From: Candidatus Sulfopaludibacter sp. SbA3
GTDB taxonomy: Bacteria; Acidobacteriota; Terriglobia; Bryobacterales; Bryobacteraceae
Assembly (NCBI GenBank): GCA_945861625.1
Contig: CAMAVI010000013.1
Location: 1-60,147, forward strand
DNA: 60,147 nucleotides
Reading direction: 5' to 3'
Shown: one piece after another, positions 17,721-26,945 of the stretch
Layout: the number at the start of each line of letters is the position of its first letter
Position numbering within the stretch: position 1 is the stretch's first letter
Program-made: the position numbers and the translations under genes
The notes under the pieces: generated by a model
Told to the model about the DNA's origin: nothing
Databases searched by the model: none
What the model saw: the letters and a program-made list of their open reading frames with translations, nothing else

Positions 17721-19516
17721 TGGCTTCATCCCGGCGTCAATTTTTGCTCGCGAGCGGCGCTGCCGCGGCGCTTTCCTCCACCATGACGCGGCTGCTGGCG
17801 CAGGGCGCATCCGATGACGTCGTCCTCACAGCCATGCTCGATGAAATCGGGCGCTTTCAGCAGTTGCGTGTTGCGGGCGGGGGCGGCGATGACGCGCCTT
17901 ATTTCGTCAGCTACACGATCGACGACAACGACATATTCAGTGTGGGCGCCAGCTTTGGCGCTGTCACATCCAACTCGCAGCGCCGTTTCCGCTTCCCGAA
18001 TATCGAGGTGCGCGTCGGCAGTTACGATTTCGACAACACCGGCCATGTCTTCAGCGGCTATTACAGCGGCTCGCGCTATGACACCGAGCCGCTGCCTCTG
18101 GACGACAGCTATCTATCGCTGCGGGAGGGTTTATGGCTAGGCACGGACTTCGCCTTTAAGGCCGCAGTGGAATCGATCGCGCGGAAACGGGCCTCGCTCA
18201 CCAACTCGGCCGCTCCCGCTGAGAAGCTGGCGGATTTTTCCAAGGCACAACCGGTGCAGTCCTTGGCTAAGGTGAACCGCCCGAACATCGACACGGCCGG
18301 ATGGACGGAGCGCGTGACCAAGTTGTCGGCGGTCTTTAATTCCTATCCGGAAGTGCTGGCCTCCGGCGTCGAGTTCCGCTTCCACTTGGATACCACTTAT
18401 TTCGTAAACACCGAAGGCGCGCAGTTGCGCTATCCCGGCGACATCGGCTGGGTCCAGGCGCGCGCGGAGGGCCAGGCTCCCGACGGAATGATCTTGCGGG
18501 AAACGCAGCAACTGTGCGCCTTGGACGCCAAGCAACTTCCGGCGGAAGCGGATCTGCGGAAGAGCGTAACGGGGTTGGCCGGTCACATACGGGATCTGGT
18601 GAAGGCGCCGGTGGGCGAGTCATTTGTGGGACCGGCGCTGTTTGAGCCCGAAGCCGCCGCCCAATTGTTGGCCCAACTGCTGGGCGATAACCTCCGCATT
18701 CCGCGGAAACCGGTTACGGATCCGAACCGGCCGCTGAATCTGATCGCCAGCGAGTTTGATGGGCGCGTGGGCTCGCGCGTGGTACCGGAATGGATCACGG
18801 TTGTCGACGACCCGGCGCAGACCACCTGGCAGGGCAGGCCGTTGATCGGTTACTACCCCTTCGATTTCGAGGGCGTCCCGCCGCAGGCGGTTACAGCGAT
18901 CGAGAAAGGCTTCTTGCGGAGATTCCTGTCCACGCGTCAGCCCACGCGAAACCTGCCGGCGTCTAACGGACATGCCCGGTTCCCCGGCGGATTCGGCACG
19001 CGCGCCGCGGCGATTGGAAATCTGTTCGTGAACGCTTCGCAGACGGCGCCGCTGGCGGAACTGAAAACGCGGCTGATCGAATTGTGCAAGGAGCGCGACA
19101 AGCCCTACGGCCTCCTGCTGCGCAGACTCGACTTTCCTTATTCCGGCAGCAATACGGAGTTGCAGGCGCTGCAGACCGTGTCGGCGCAGTCGGGCGGCTC
19201 GGTGCGGCCCGTCAGCCCGCCCATTCTGCTTTACCGCGTGTATCCGGACGGCCGCGAAGAATTGGTGCGCGGTCTGCGCTTCAAAGGGCTCTCCAGCCGT
19301 TCGCTGCGGGACATCCTGGCGGCGTCGGCGGAGACGGCGGTCTTCCACTACATCAATAACGGGGCGCCTCTCGCCCGCACCGGAGTGGCGGGATACATCG
19401 CCGGGACCTCAGTGATCGCTCCAGGCCTTCTCTTCGATGAACTAGAAGTCGATCGTATCCAGGAGCCTCTCGAAAAGCCGCCGCTGGTTCCGCCGCCGGC
19501 GCGGACCACGCCCTAA
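17720..19516 (+). CDS. Exported TldE/PmbA-like partner without zinc motif
   Basis: A 598-residue paralogue of the gene before it. Aligning the two, the HExxxH position reads AQLLAQLLGD and the C-terminal Cys region reads NNGAPLAR, so both zinc-ligand sites are lost. This is how TldE differs from TldD. The N-terminus is a twin-arginine signal: SRRQFLLASGAAAAL. Start overlaps the preceding stop by one base, giving equimolar expression. Together they probably form a TldD/TldE-type heterodimer outside the cytoplasm. Confidence 0.8.
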   Translation: MASSRRQFLLASGAAAALSSTMTRLLAQGASDDVVLTAMLDEIGRFQQLRVAGGGGDDAPYFVSYTIDDNDIFSVGASFGAVTSNSQRRFRFPNIEVRVGSYDFDNTGHVFSGYYSGSRYDTEPLPLDDSYLSLREGLWLGTDFAFKAAVESIARKRASLTNSAAPAEKLADFSKAQPVQSLAKVNRPNIDTAGWTERVTKLSAVFNSYPEVLASGVEFRFHLDTTYFVNTEGAQLRYPGDIGWVQARAEGQAPDGMILRETQQLCALDAKQLPAEADLRKSVTGLAGHIRDLVKAPVGESFVGPALFEPEAAAQLLAQLLGDNLRIPRKPVTDPNRPLNLIASEFDGRVGSRVVPEWITVVDDPAQTTWQGRPLIGYYPFDFEGVPPQAVTAIEKGFLRRFLSTRQPTRNLPASNGHARFPGGFGTRAAAIGNLFVNASQTAPLAELKTRLIELCKERDKPYGLLLRRLDFPYSGSNTELQALQTVSAQSGGSVRPVSPPILLYRVYPDGREELVRGLRFKGLSSRSLRDILAASAETAVFHYINNGAPLARTGVAGYIAGTSVIAPGLLFDELEVDRIQEPLEKPPLVPPPARTTP

Positions 19517-19526
19517 GCAGTTCGCC

Positions 19527-21869
19527 ATGCGCTTGCTCGGCCGCACCATCCTCCGCGAATTAGTGGTCACCGCGCTGTTGGGCGCGGTCTTATTCACGTT
19601 CCTGATCTTCCTTCTGCGCGCGCGGCCGCTGTTCGAGTTTCTGGTGCGCAGTACCGGCCCGCATACAACGGTGGCGTACCTGTTTTTTCTGGTGCTGCCG
19701 CAGGCCCTGCCCTTCACGGTTCCGCTGGGAGTGCTGGTGGCTACCTTGATTACGCTCTCACGCATGTCGACCGACGGTGAGATCACCGCCATGCGCGCAG
19801 CGGGCGTTCCGGGACGGCGCGTAGCGCCGCCGATTTTATTGTTTGGCGGCGTTGCCATGTTGGTGGCGGCCGCTTCCTCCTGCTGGCTGACACCGTGGGC
19901 CATCCGCGAACGGTATCGCGTGGAAAACCGGTTGATTTCCGGCGGACTCACTTCCGATATCCAACCCCGCGTCTTCGGAGAACAATTTCCGAACTCCATC
20001 CTCTACGTGACGGATGTGACAACGGGCGTAACGGGACGCTGGAGAAAGATCTTTCTGGCCGACGTGACTCCGGAAGACAATCGGCCCGCGGGAGCGCCGG
20101 AGCGGGGCGAGGGCCCGCGCATCACGTTGGCTTCCGAGGCCATCGTTGTGGCCGAACCATCGCTGAGCCGGCTCCAGCTTTCCCTGCGCAATGGCAGCAC
20201 CTACGAAGCGGGCAAGGAGCTTGCCGACTACCGTATCACTGCATTCCCCGTGGGCGATCAGGCCCTACATGCCAGCAAGCCGCCGGAGGCGCGCGCGTCC
20301 CGCCCTTCCATCGAAATGGACACGCTGGCGCTCTACCGGCAGGCCTATTACAACAGGACTTTGAGTCCAACAGACCGGCTGGATGCGCGGATCGAGTTGC
20401 AGGAGCGCCTGGCTTTACCGCTGGCCTGCTTGCTGATGGCCTTGGTAGGCATACCTCTCGGGATCACACGCCGGCGCGCCGGGAAGTCGGCCGCCGTTGT
20501 GTTGACCGTGGCGCTTGCGTTTCTCTACTACATGGGACTCATCAGTTTCATCAGTCTGGCCCGCCAAGGAACGCTGTCCCCGGAAACCGCCGTGTGGCTG
20601 CCGAATCTCTTGTTCGCCATTGGCGGCATCATTATGATCGCGCGCCTGGAAAGGCCCGGCGATATCGACCTGATCGGGGCTTTGGGAGCGCGGCTGGGCG
20701 CATTCCGCAAGCCTGCGCGGAGACCCCTGGAGCGCTTGGAGCCAAAAATGTGGCTCGGCCGTTTTTCTTTGCTGCCGCGGTTGACTGACACCTACGTGCT
20801 TTCAGGCTTCCTGTTCTATTTCGTCCTGCTGCTGGCCAGTTTCGTGCTGATGTTCCAAGTGTTCACGTTCTTTGAACTGTTAAGCGACATCATCCGCAAC
20901 CGCATTCCGATGGCCCGTGTGTTGACGTACCATTTGTTCCTGACACCCAGATTGATTTACGAACTGGCGCCGTTCGGAGTCCTCACCGCGGTTCTGGTCG
21001 CCTTCGGCGTTCTCTCCAAACACAACGAAGTAACCGCGCTGAAGGCCTGCGGCGTGAGCGTGTACCGGCTGGCCGCGCCGGTGCTGATGGCCGGCGTGTT
21101 CCTGAGCGGCGCTCTGTTCGCCTTCGATCACTATTGGGTGCCGGAAGCCGACCGCCGTCAGGATGCGATTCGCGCCGAGATCAAGGGCCGTCCCGCGCAG
21201 ACGTTCCTGCGGCCCGACCGGCGCTGGATCTCCGGTCTTCACGACCGCATGTTCTATTACAAGTACTTCGATCAAAGCGAGCGCGTGATGCTGGGCGTCA
21301 ACGTCTATGAAATCGACCCGGCGCGTTTCCGTCTGAAACGCCACATCTCCGCGGAACGGGCCCGTTGGGAGCCGAGCCTGAACGAGTGGGTCTTTCAGAA
21401 CGGCTGGAGCCGCGACATGAACGGCAACAACGTCACCCACTTCGATGATTTCGCGGGTAGCGCCCGCACGTACCCGGAGATCGATGAACCGCCGGACTAC
21501 TTCATCAAAGAAGTGAAGCAATCGCGGCAGATGAATTTCCGGGAACTCGGCGCTTATATCGGCGAACTGCAACAGAGCGGTTTCGACACAATCCCGCTGC
21601 AGGTCCAACTGCAGAAGAAGTTTTCCGTGCCTCTTTTTGCAGTCATCATGGCCATGGTTTCCATCCCCTTCGCGTTTCTGGCGGGCAATCGTGGCGCCAT
21701 GGCGGGCGTGGGCATTAGCCTGGGCATCGCCATCGTGTACTGGTCGGTGGGTCAGGTGTTTGAACAGTTCGGAAATCTGAGCCAGTTGCCGGTACAGATA
21801 GCCGCGTGGTCGCCCAACGCGATCTTCTCGCTCGCGGGCCTTTACTTCTTTGCGCGCATGAGAACGTGA
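19527..21869 (+). CDS. Fused LptF-LptG lipopolysaccharide export permease
   Basis: A 780-residue membrane protein made of two YjgP/YjgQ (LptF/LptG) units in tandem: about 1-390 and about 405-780. Each has three transmembrane helices, a periplasmic jellyroll-like domain and three more helices. Both halves carry the family loop ending in xITAMRAAGVP (first) and EVTALKACGVS (second). In most bacteria LptF and LptG are separate and work with the LptB ATPase to extract LPS from the inner membrane. Here one polypeptide would supply both. It starts 10 bp after the TldE-like gene. Confidence 0.85.
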   Translation: MRLLGRTILRELVVTALLGAVLFTFLIFLLRARPLFEFLVRSTGPHTTVAYLFFLVLPQALPFTVPLGVLVATLITLSRMSTDGEITAMRAAGVPGRRVAPPILLFGGVAMLVAAASSCWLTPWAIRERYRVENRLISGGLTSDIQPRVFGEQFPNSILYVTDVTTGVTGRWRKIFLADVTPEDNRPAGAPERGEGPRITLASEAIVVAEPSLSRLQLSLRNGSTYEAGKELADYRITAFPVGDQALHASKPPEARASRPSIEMDTLALYRQAYYNRTLSPTDRLDARIELQERLALPLACLLMALVGIPLGITRRRAGKSAAVVLTVALAFLYYMGLISFISLARQGTLSPETAVWLPNLLFAIGGIIMIARLERPGDIDLIGALGARLGAFRKPARRPLERLEPKMWLGRFSLLPRLTDTYVLSGFLFYFVLLLASFVLMFQVFTFFELLSDIIRNRIPMARVLTYHLFLTPRLIYELAPFGVLTAVLVAFGVLSKHNEVTALKACGVSVYRLAAPVLMAGVFLSGALFAFDHYWVPEADRRQDAIRAEIKGRPAQTFLRPDRRWISGLHDRMFYYKYFDQSERVMLGVNVYEIDPARFRLKRHISAERARWEPSLNEWVFQNGWSRDMNGNNVTHFDDFAGSARTYPEIDEPPDYFIKEVKQSRQMNFRELGAYIGELQQSGFDTIPLQVQLQKKFSVPLFAVIMAMVSIPFAFLAGNRGAMAGVGISLGIAIVYWSVGQVFEQFGNLSQLPVQIAAWSPNAIFSLAGLYFFARMRT

Positions 21870-21878
21870 CGCAGCCTG

Positions 21879-23243
21879 CTAGCGGTACGCAGCGCCGTTC
21901 GTGAACACGGTGTGGAGCCTGGCCCGCTCGATCATGAAGCCGCGCAGGCACACCTGCGAAATCTTCCGCGTGTTGGTAATGTCGTCCAGCGGATTGGCGT
22001 CGAGCACAACGAAATCGGCGCTCTTCCCCGCCGCTACCGTGCCCAGGTCATCCAGCCCCATGATCTCCGCCGTCGTGCGCGTGGCCGCCACCAGCGCTTC
22101 CGCGGGAGTGAAGCCCGCGGCGACCATGTGTTCAAGCTCGGTGTGCGCCGTCCAGCCCAGGAACTGGTCGCCCGATTGCCCGCCGCCATCGGTGCCGAGA
22201 CCAATCTTGACGCCCGCCGCGCGCAGTTTCGCCACACCGCGCTTCAGCTTCTCCCAATCCTCAGTGACCTTAGCGATTTGCTTGGGATCTTTGATGGGGA
22301 AGCGGCTTTGCACGCGAGCGATCTGTTCGGGCAGCACCGTCTCGGCGATCAGCGGATGCGGCGGATTGATCCAGGGGATGTAAATGGGCCGGCGCGGCGT
22401 GCCCAGCACCGACAGCACGACTGTGTTGGGATGCTGCTTGAAGAGCTCGACCATTTCGTCGTCCACATCGCTGATCATGTGCGCGAACACGTCGATGCCC
22501 GCGCGCAGCAGCCCTTTGGCCTCCGGCGGATCGGTGGCATGCACCGCCACGCGCAGGTTGTTCTTGTGCGCTTCGTCAATGATGGCCCGGTAAAGTTCCG
22601 GACTCAGCGGTTTGATGGCGCCGCCGCGCGTATCCACCCAGGTCTTGATGAAGCGCAACTTGCGCGTGGCCAATTCCTGCACATTCGCGCGAGCGCCGGC
22701 CTCCGTGGTAACAACGAACGCGTCGTGCCGCATGTTGTCCGGCGTGATTTCGATCAGGGGGGCTAAACCTCGGCCCGCGGTCAGGAACCGCGCGGCATTG
22801 GGATGCTTGCCCGTCAGTGTTTCTTCGCGAATCTGGTAGGGCAACTCGCCGAAGTCCGTGCCCATGGCCTGGCTGGCGGCCACTCCGAAATACGCAAAGC
22901 GGCGCATGTGATCCAGGATGTTGTCGCGCGTGTAATTCTGCGCGCCGCTGGTCATATTGCGCATGTAGCCGATGTGCGAATGAGCGTCGATGAGAGCCGG
23001 GATCACGGTCTTACCAGTGAGATCCACACGTGCCGCGCCCGCCGGGGCTTGCAGTTCCCCTTTGCGACCCACGCGCGTAAAAAGGTTGCCTTCGACGAGG
23101 AACGCCGAGTTCTCGATCGGCGCGGCGCCGTCACCCGTGATGAGGCGGGCGCCCTCGTATAGGGTCACCCTCGGCGCCGCTGTTTGCGCGCGGACCGCGG
23201 CGGCGGAAATGCAAACAATAACAATGGGCAACAAGCGGCGCAT
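21879..23243 (-). CDS. Exported amidohydrolase
   Basis: A 454-residue amidohydrolase-superfamily protein. A signal peptide covers residues 1 to about 20, ending AVRAQ. The metal motif DAHSHIG follows VIPALI at about 95. Further ligands are suggested by RVAVHATDP and the Asp in GLGTDGGGQ. The C-terminal SADFVVLDANPLDDI is typical of imidazolonepropionase/prolidase-like exported amidohydrolases. Start at 23243 was chosen because GAGGTGATC precedes that ATG; the frame is open ten codons upstream. Substrate unknown. Confidence 0.82.
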   Translation of the reverse strand: MRRLLPIVIVCISAAAVRAQTAAPRVTLYEGARLITGDGAAPIENSAFLVEGNLFTRVGRKGELQAPAGAARVDLTGKTVIPALIDAHSHIGYMRNMTSGAQNYTRDNILDHMRRFAYFGVAASQAMGTDFGELPYQIREETLTGKHPNAARFLTAGRGLAPLIEITPDNMRHDAFVVTTEAGARANVQELATRKLRFIKTWVDTRGGAIKPLSPELYRAIIDEAHKNNLRVAVHATDPPEAKGLLRAGIDVFAHMISDVDDEMVELFKQHPNTVVLSVLGTPRRPIYIPWINPPHPLIAETVLPEQIARVQSRFPIKDPKQIAKVTEDWEKLKRGVAKLRAAGVKIGLGTDGGGQSGDQFLGWTAHTELEHMVAAGFTPAEALVAATRTTAEIMGLDDLGTVAAGKSADFVVLDANPLDDITNTRKISQVCLRGFMIERARLHTVFTNGAAYR

Positions 23244-23583
23244 GATCACCTCACGATGCGGTCTAGGAAGCAAGAGCCATGATATCGGGCTGGACCAGGC
23301 AGCGACAACCCGACAGTTACACCTATCACCAATAATGGCCCATCCGCGCCCAGGGCGATTGCGCGCAATACACCCTGTTCCTTCCTTCCCGGCAAAATCC
23401 TGGTAGTTGCATGCTGTCTATCTGTCGATAAAACACGCGTGCCGGTAGGATTCATGAGGTCGAACGTTTCGCCAGCGCCAGGCCGAGGCATGCGGGGACT
23501 GATGGGTAGCCCGGTTAGGGTAAGACCAAACTAGAACCGGCAGAGTGGCGTGGAGTCAGCGAACAGAAAGCCAGAGGCATTCA
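23244..23583. other. 340-bp intergenic region before the chemotaxis cluster
   Basis: Lies between the divergent amidohydrolase and cheA, so it should hold both promoters. No confident -35/-10 pair, riboswitch or repeat was found. A minus-strand reading frame is open over part of it but lacks a start signal and protein-like composition. Confidence 0.5.
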
Positions 23584-26277
23584 GTGGAAGACGACGACAT
23601 CATAAAAGAATTTCTCATCGAAAGCACGGAAAATCTGTCACGCCTGGAGCTAGAGATTGTGGAGCTGGAACAACGCCCCGACGATCCGGCACTGTTGGCC
23701 AGCATTTTCCGCACGGTCCACACGATCAAAGGTACCTGCGGTTTTCTGGCGTTTTCCAACTTGGAGGGCGTAACACACATCGCGGAGAACATGCTTTCCC
23801 AATTACGGAATGGCGAACGGAATCTGACGCCTGAGCTAACTTCGCTCATTCTGGAAACGACCGACGTTATCAAGCGTGAGCTTGTCAGTATTGAAGCGGC
23901 CGGCAAGGAAAGCGGAGATACGTACGACGATTTGCGCCGCCGGTTGACGATCGCCTGCAACGGCACGACCCCCGCGGCCGCGAGTGGGCCGGTTGTCACG
24001 CGCACCACGGAAACCGCAACAGATCCGGCGCCCGCCGTGGTTGCTCCGCAGACTCCGCTGCCGCCGGCCGTCGAAGGAGCTTCCGCCGTGGCTCGTTCCT
24101 CCCAACCCGCGGAAGAGCAAAATCCCGATCATCCGGCCATGGCGAATGTTCCCGCCGAGGCTGAGAAAGTGGGAGCCAAAGGAAGCGCGATCGCCGACGC
24201 CACGATCCGCGTGGACGTTGGGTTACTCGACAAGCTGATGAATCTGGTGGGGGAGTTGGTGCTCGCCCGCAATCAGGTTCTCCAATTCAACTCCCGCCAG
24301 GAAGACGCGGCGCTAAACGGCACGGCCCAACGGCTGAATCTGATCACGACCCAGTTGCAGGAAGGCGTGATGAAGACGCGGATGCAACCGATTGGCGTGG
24401 TGTGGAACAAGCTTCCGCGCGTGGTCCGCGATCTGGCGGCGTCCTGCGGCAAGCAGATTCAAATCGAAATGGATGGCGCCGAGACCGAGCTCGACAAGAG
24501 CATCATCGAGGCCATCAAGGATCCGCTCACGCACATCGTGCGCAACTGTTGCGATCACGGAATCGAAACGCCGGACGTACGTGTGAAGCGCGGGAAGCCG
24601 GCCCAAGGTCGTCTTCTGCTGCGCGCCTACCACGAAGGCGGACAAGTCAATATCGAGATCATCGACGACGGCGGCGGCATCAACGCGGCCAAGGTCAAGC
24701 AGAAGGCTGTCGAAAAAGGGCTCCTGCGGCCGGAGCAGGCCGAGGCGTTGACCGAGCGCGAGGCCGTCAACCTCGTGTTCCGCCCGGGATTCTCGACGGC
24801 GGAGAAGGTCACCAGCATCTCGGGCCGCGGCGTCGGCATGGACGTCGTCAAGACCAATATCGAAAAGATCGGCGGCGTTGTGGATCTCGCCAGCAAAACG
24901 GGCGAGGGAACGACGGTCAAGATCAAGATCCCTCTCACGCTCGCCATTATCCCCGGCCTGGTCATCAACAGTGGCGGCGAGCGGTTCATCATTCCGCAGG
25001 TCAGCCTCCTCGAGCTTCTCCGGCTCGAAGGCGAGGCCGGTAAAAAGCAGATCGAACGGATTCATGGCACGCCCGTGTACCGGCGGCGCGGCAGCTTGTT
25101 GCCGATTGCCTATCTGAATGAAGTTCTGGCTCTGCCTGCCACGAGTAGCGATTCCGAGGTTTTGAACATCGTCGTTCTACAGGCCGAGGACCGCCAGTTT
25201 GGTCTGGTTGTGGACGCCATTAACGACACGCAGGAAATCGTCGTGAAGCCGTTGGGCAAGCAGTTGAAGGGGCTGACCTCCTACGCGGGAGCCACCATTA
25301 TGGGCGACGGCAAAGTGTCGCTGATTCTCGACATTACTGGAATTGGCCAGTTGTCCGGAGTACTTTCCGAATCGCGGGATCAGTTGCGCGGCGAAGCGGC
25401 CAAAAACGAGGCATCGCGCGAGGAGCGCCAGACGTTCCTGTTGTTCCGCGCCGGCTCTTTCGAGCGCATGGCGGTGCCCCTGTCGCTGGTGGCCCGTCTC
25501 GAGGAATTCCCGGCCAGCCGTATCGAACACGCGGGTGGAAAACTGGTGGTGCAGTATCGCGAGAGAATCTTGCAGCTCACACGCCTATCTTCGGTGTTGG
25601 GTGTGCCCGGCGACGCTTCGGCAGCCATGGCCGATCCGGCTCAGGTCATCGTCTTCTCCGATGGCGACCACATGGCCGGCCTGGTGGTGGATCAGATCAT
25701 CGATATTCACGACGAGAGCATCAAAGTCGGGAAGAAGGGCGACAGCCAGGGGCTCTCCGGCTCCGCCGTCATCGGTGGCAAGGTGACGGATTTCCTGGAT
25801 CTTCCCGCCGTGCTGCGGACCGCCGACGAAAGCTGGACCGCGCAAGGCGCGGGGAGCCCGAAGAATCGCGGCACTGTTTTGGTTGCGGACAGCAGGTCCT
25901 TCTCCCGGGGATTGGTTCGCAATTACCTGGAATTAGCGGGCCATCCGGTTCTGGAAGCAGTGGACCAACCGGACGCTCTCGAAAAGCTCGACCGGAACGA
26001 GATCGCGGCCGTCGTCACCTCCCGCAATCTGTCGGCGGGCGGCGCCGAGAAGCTGGTGGAACAGATGCGCAAGCGTCCCGGCTTGGCGCACATCCCGGTG
26101 GTCGCCCTGTGTGACTCCCGCGAGGAGATGGTGGCCCAGAATTCGGCGCACTTTAGCGCGTGCGTGGAGCGCTTCGACCGCGCCAGTCTGCTCGACTCGC
26201 TCGAACAACTCTCGGCCGCGCTTCAGGACCAGCCGGAGGCTACACGCCCGGCGGAGCTGGCAGGAGGCAGGAAATGA
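23584..26277 (+). CDS. cheA: Chemotaxis histidine kinase CheA with two CheW-like domains and a pseudo-receiver
   Basis: An 897-residue hybrid kinase. HPt domain about 1-110 with the phosphorylated His46 in RTVHTIKGTCGF. The dimerisation domain starts at about 205 (LDKLMNLVGELVLARNQ). The ATPase has HIVRNCCDHGIE (about 317), DDGGGI (about 360) and GRGVGMDVVK (about 414). A first CheW-like domain spans about 450-590 and a second about 612-745. The C-terminal receiver (about 764-885) has lost the acceptor Asp: the position reads VVTSRN, and the usual Lys segment reads CVERFD. The GTG at 23584 has AGAGG 7 nt upstream; an earlier GTG at 23545 is less likely. ATGA overlap with cheW. Confidence 0.93.
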   Translation: MEDDDIIKEFLIESTENLSRLELEIVELEQRPDDPALLASIFRTVHTIKGTCGFLAFSNLEGVTHIAENMLSQLRNGERNLTPELTSLILETTDVIKRELVSIEAAGKESGDTYDDLRRRLTIACNGTTPAAASGPVVTRTTETATDPAPAVVAPQTPLPPAVEGASAVARSSQPAEEQNPDHPAMANVPAEAEKVGAKGSAIADATIRVDVGLLDKLMNLVGELVLARNQVLQFNSRQEDAALNGTAQRLNLITTQLQEGVMKTRMQPIGVVWNKLPRVVRDLAASCGKQIQIEMDGAETELDKSIIEAIKDPLTHIVRNCCDHGIETPDVRVKRGKPAQGRLLLRAYHEGGQVNIEIIDDGGGINAAKVKQKAVEKGLLRPEQAEALTEREAVNLVFRPGFSTAEKVTSISGRGVGMDVVKTNIEKIGGVVDLASKTGEGTTVKIKIPLTLAIIPGLVINSGGERFIIPQVSLLELLRLEGEAGKKQIERIHGTPVYRRRGSLLPIAYLNEVLALPATSSDSEVLNIVVLQAEDRQFGLVVDAINDTQEIVVKPLGKQLKGLTSYAGATIMGDGKVSLILDITGIGQLSGVLSESRDQLRGEAAKNEASREERQTFLLFRAGSFERMAVPLSLVARLEEFPASRIEHAGGKLVVQYRERILQLTRLSSVLGVPGDASAAMADPAQVIVFSDGDHMAGLVVDQIIDIHDESIKVGKKGDSQGLSGSAVIGGKVTDFLDLPAVLRTADESWTAQGAGSPKNRGTVLVADSRSFSRGLVRNYLELAGHPVLEAVDQPDALEKLDRNEIAAVVTSRNLSAGGAEKLVEQMRKRPGLAHIPVVALCDSREEMVAQNSAHFSACVERFDRASLLDSLEQLSAALQDQPEATRPAELAGGRK

Positions 26278-26756
26278 CCGAAACGATGCATGACCCGGCC
26301 GCGGGCCGGGATAACGTGGAGACCCAGACCAAGCAGTTTTCCACGTTTTACGTAGCCGATCTGTTTTTCGGCATCGAAGTATTAAAGGTGCAGGAAGTGT
26401 TGCGTTACCTGGAGATGACTAGCGTGCCGCTCGCGCCGGATGTCATCGAGGGCCTAATCAACCTGCGCGGCCAGATCGTCACCGCGGTGGATATGCGGCG
26501 GCGGCTCGGCCTGCCCAAACGCGCCGATGGCGAAACGCCCATGAACATGGTGGTTCGCTCCGACGAAGGCGCCGTAAGTCTCTTGGTGGACGAAATCGGC
26601 GATGTGCTGGAAGTGCACGCGGACAGCTACGAACCGCCGCCGGATAACATGCCCAAAAAACAACGCGCATTGATTGAGGGTGTTTACAAACTGGACGGAC
26701 GTCTTCTGCTGGTATTGGATTCCGAACGGGTGCTGCAGACGCACTCGATTAACTAA
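26274..26756 (+). CDS. cheW: Chemotaxis coupling protein CheW
   Basis: A 160-residue adaptor linking receptors to CheA. The CheW fold is seen in FSTFYVADLFFGIEVLKVQE, IEGLINLRGQIVTAVDMRRR and SLLVDEIGDVLEV. Its ATG overlaps the cheA stop and is preceded by GGAGG, so the two are coupled. It carries an N-terminal extension of about 20 residues. The following 189 bp to the receptor include a hairpin at 26843-26873. Confidence 0.92.
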   Translation: MTETMHDPAAGRDNVETQTKQFSTFYVADLFFGIEVLKVQEVLRYLEMTSVPLAPDVIEGLINLRGQIVTAVDMRRRLGLPKRADGETPMNMVVRSDEGAVSLLVDEIGDVLEVHADSYEPPPDNMPKKQRALIEGVYKLDGRLLLVLDSERVLQTHSIN

Positions 26757-26842
26757 AGGACAACCATGTTTCACGCTGCTTCTCCTTTAGTTGGGATGCG
26801 CTTGGCCGCCGGCGTTTGGCCTCGAACAGGCGTCCGTACCGG

Positions 26843-26873
26843 CCCTGGTTAGGCAGGGGCTAGGAAACCAGGG
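26843..26873 (+). other. Hairpin between cheW and the receptor gene
   Basis: CCCTGGTT (26843-26850) pairs with AACCAGGG (26866-26873), an 8-bp stem with a 15-base purine-rich loop. No T-tract follows, so it is not a standard terminator. It may be an RNA processing or stability element that sets receptor levels. Confidence 0.4.
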
Positions 26874-26945
26874 GAGAAATTGTTTCAACGGCGGGCCCAC
26901 GTGCCGCCGAGATCGCAAATGCAAAGAAATCCAAAGGAGAATACC

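Noticed and set aside
23246..23491. Minus-strand reading frame of about 80 codons between the amidohydrolase and cheA.
   Set aside because: No ribosome binding site, no recognisable composition, and it lies in a divergent promoter region.
23400..23583. Possible cyclic-di-GMP riboswitch before cheA.
   Set aside because: The conserved GEMM core sequences could not be found.
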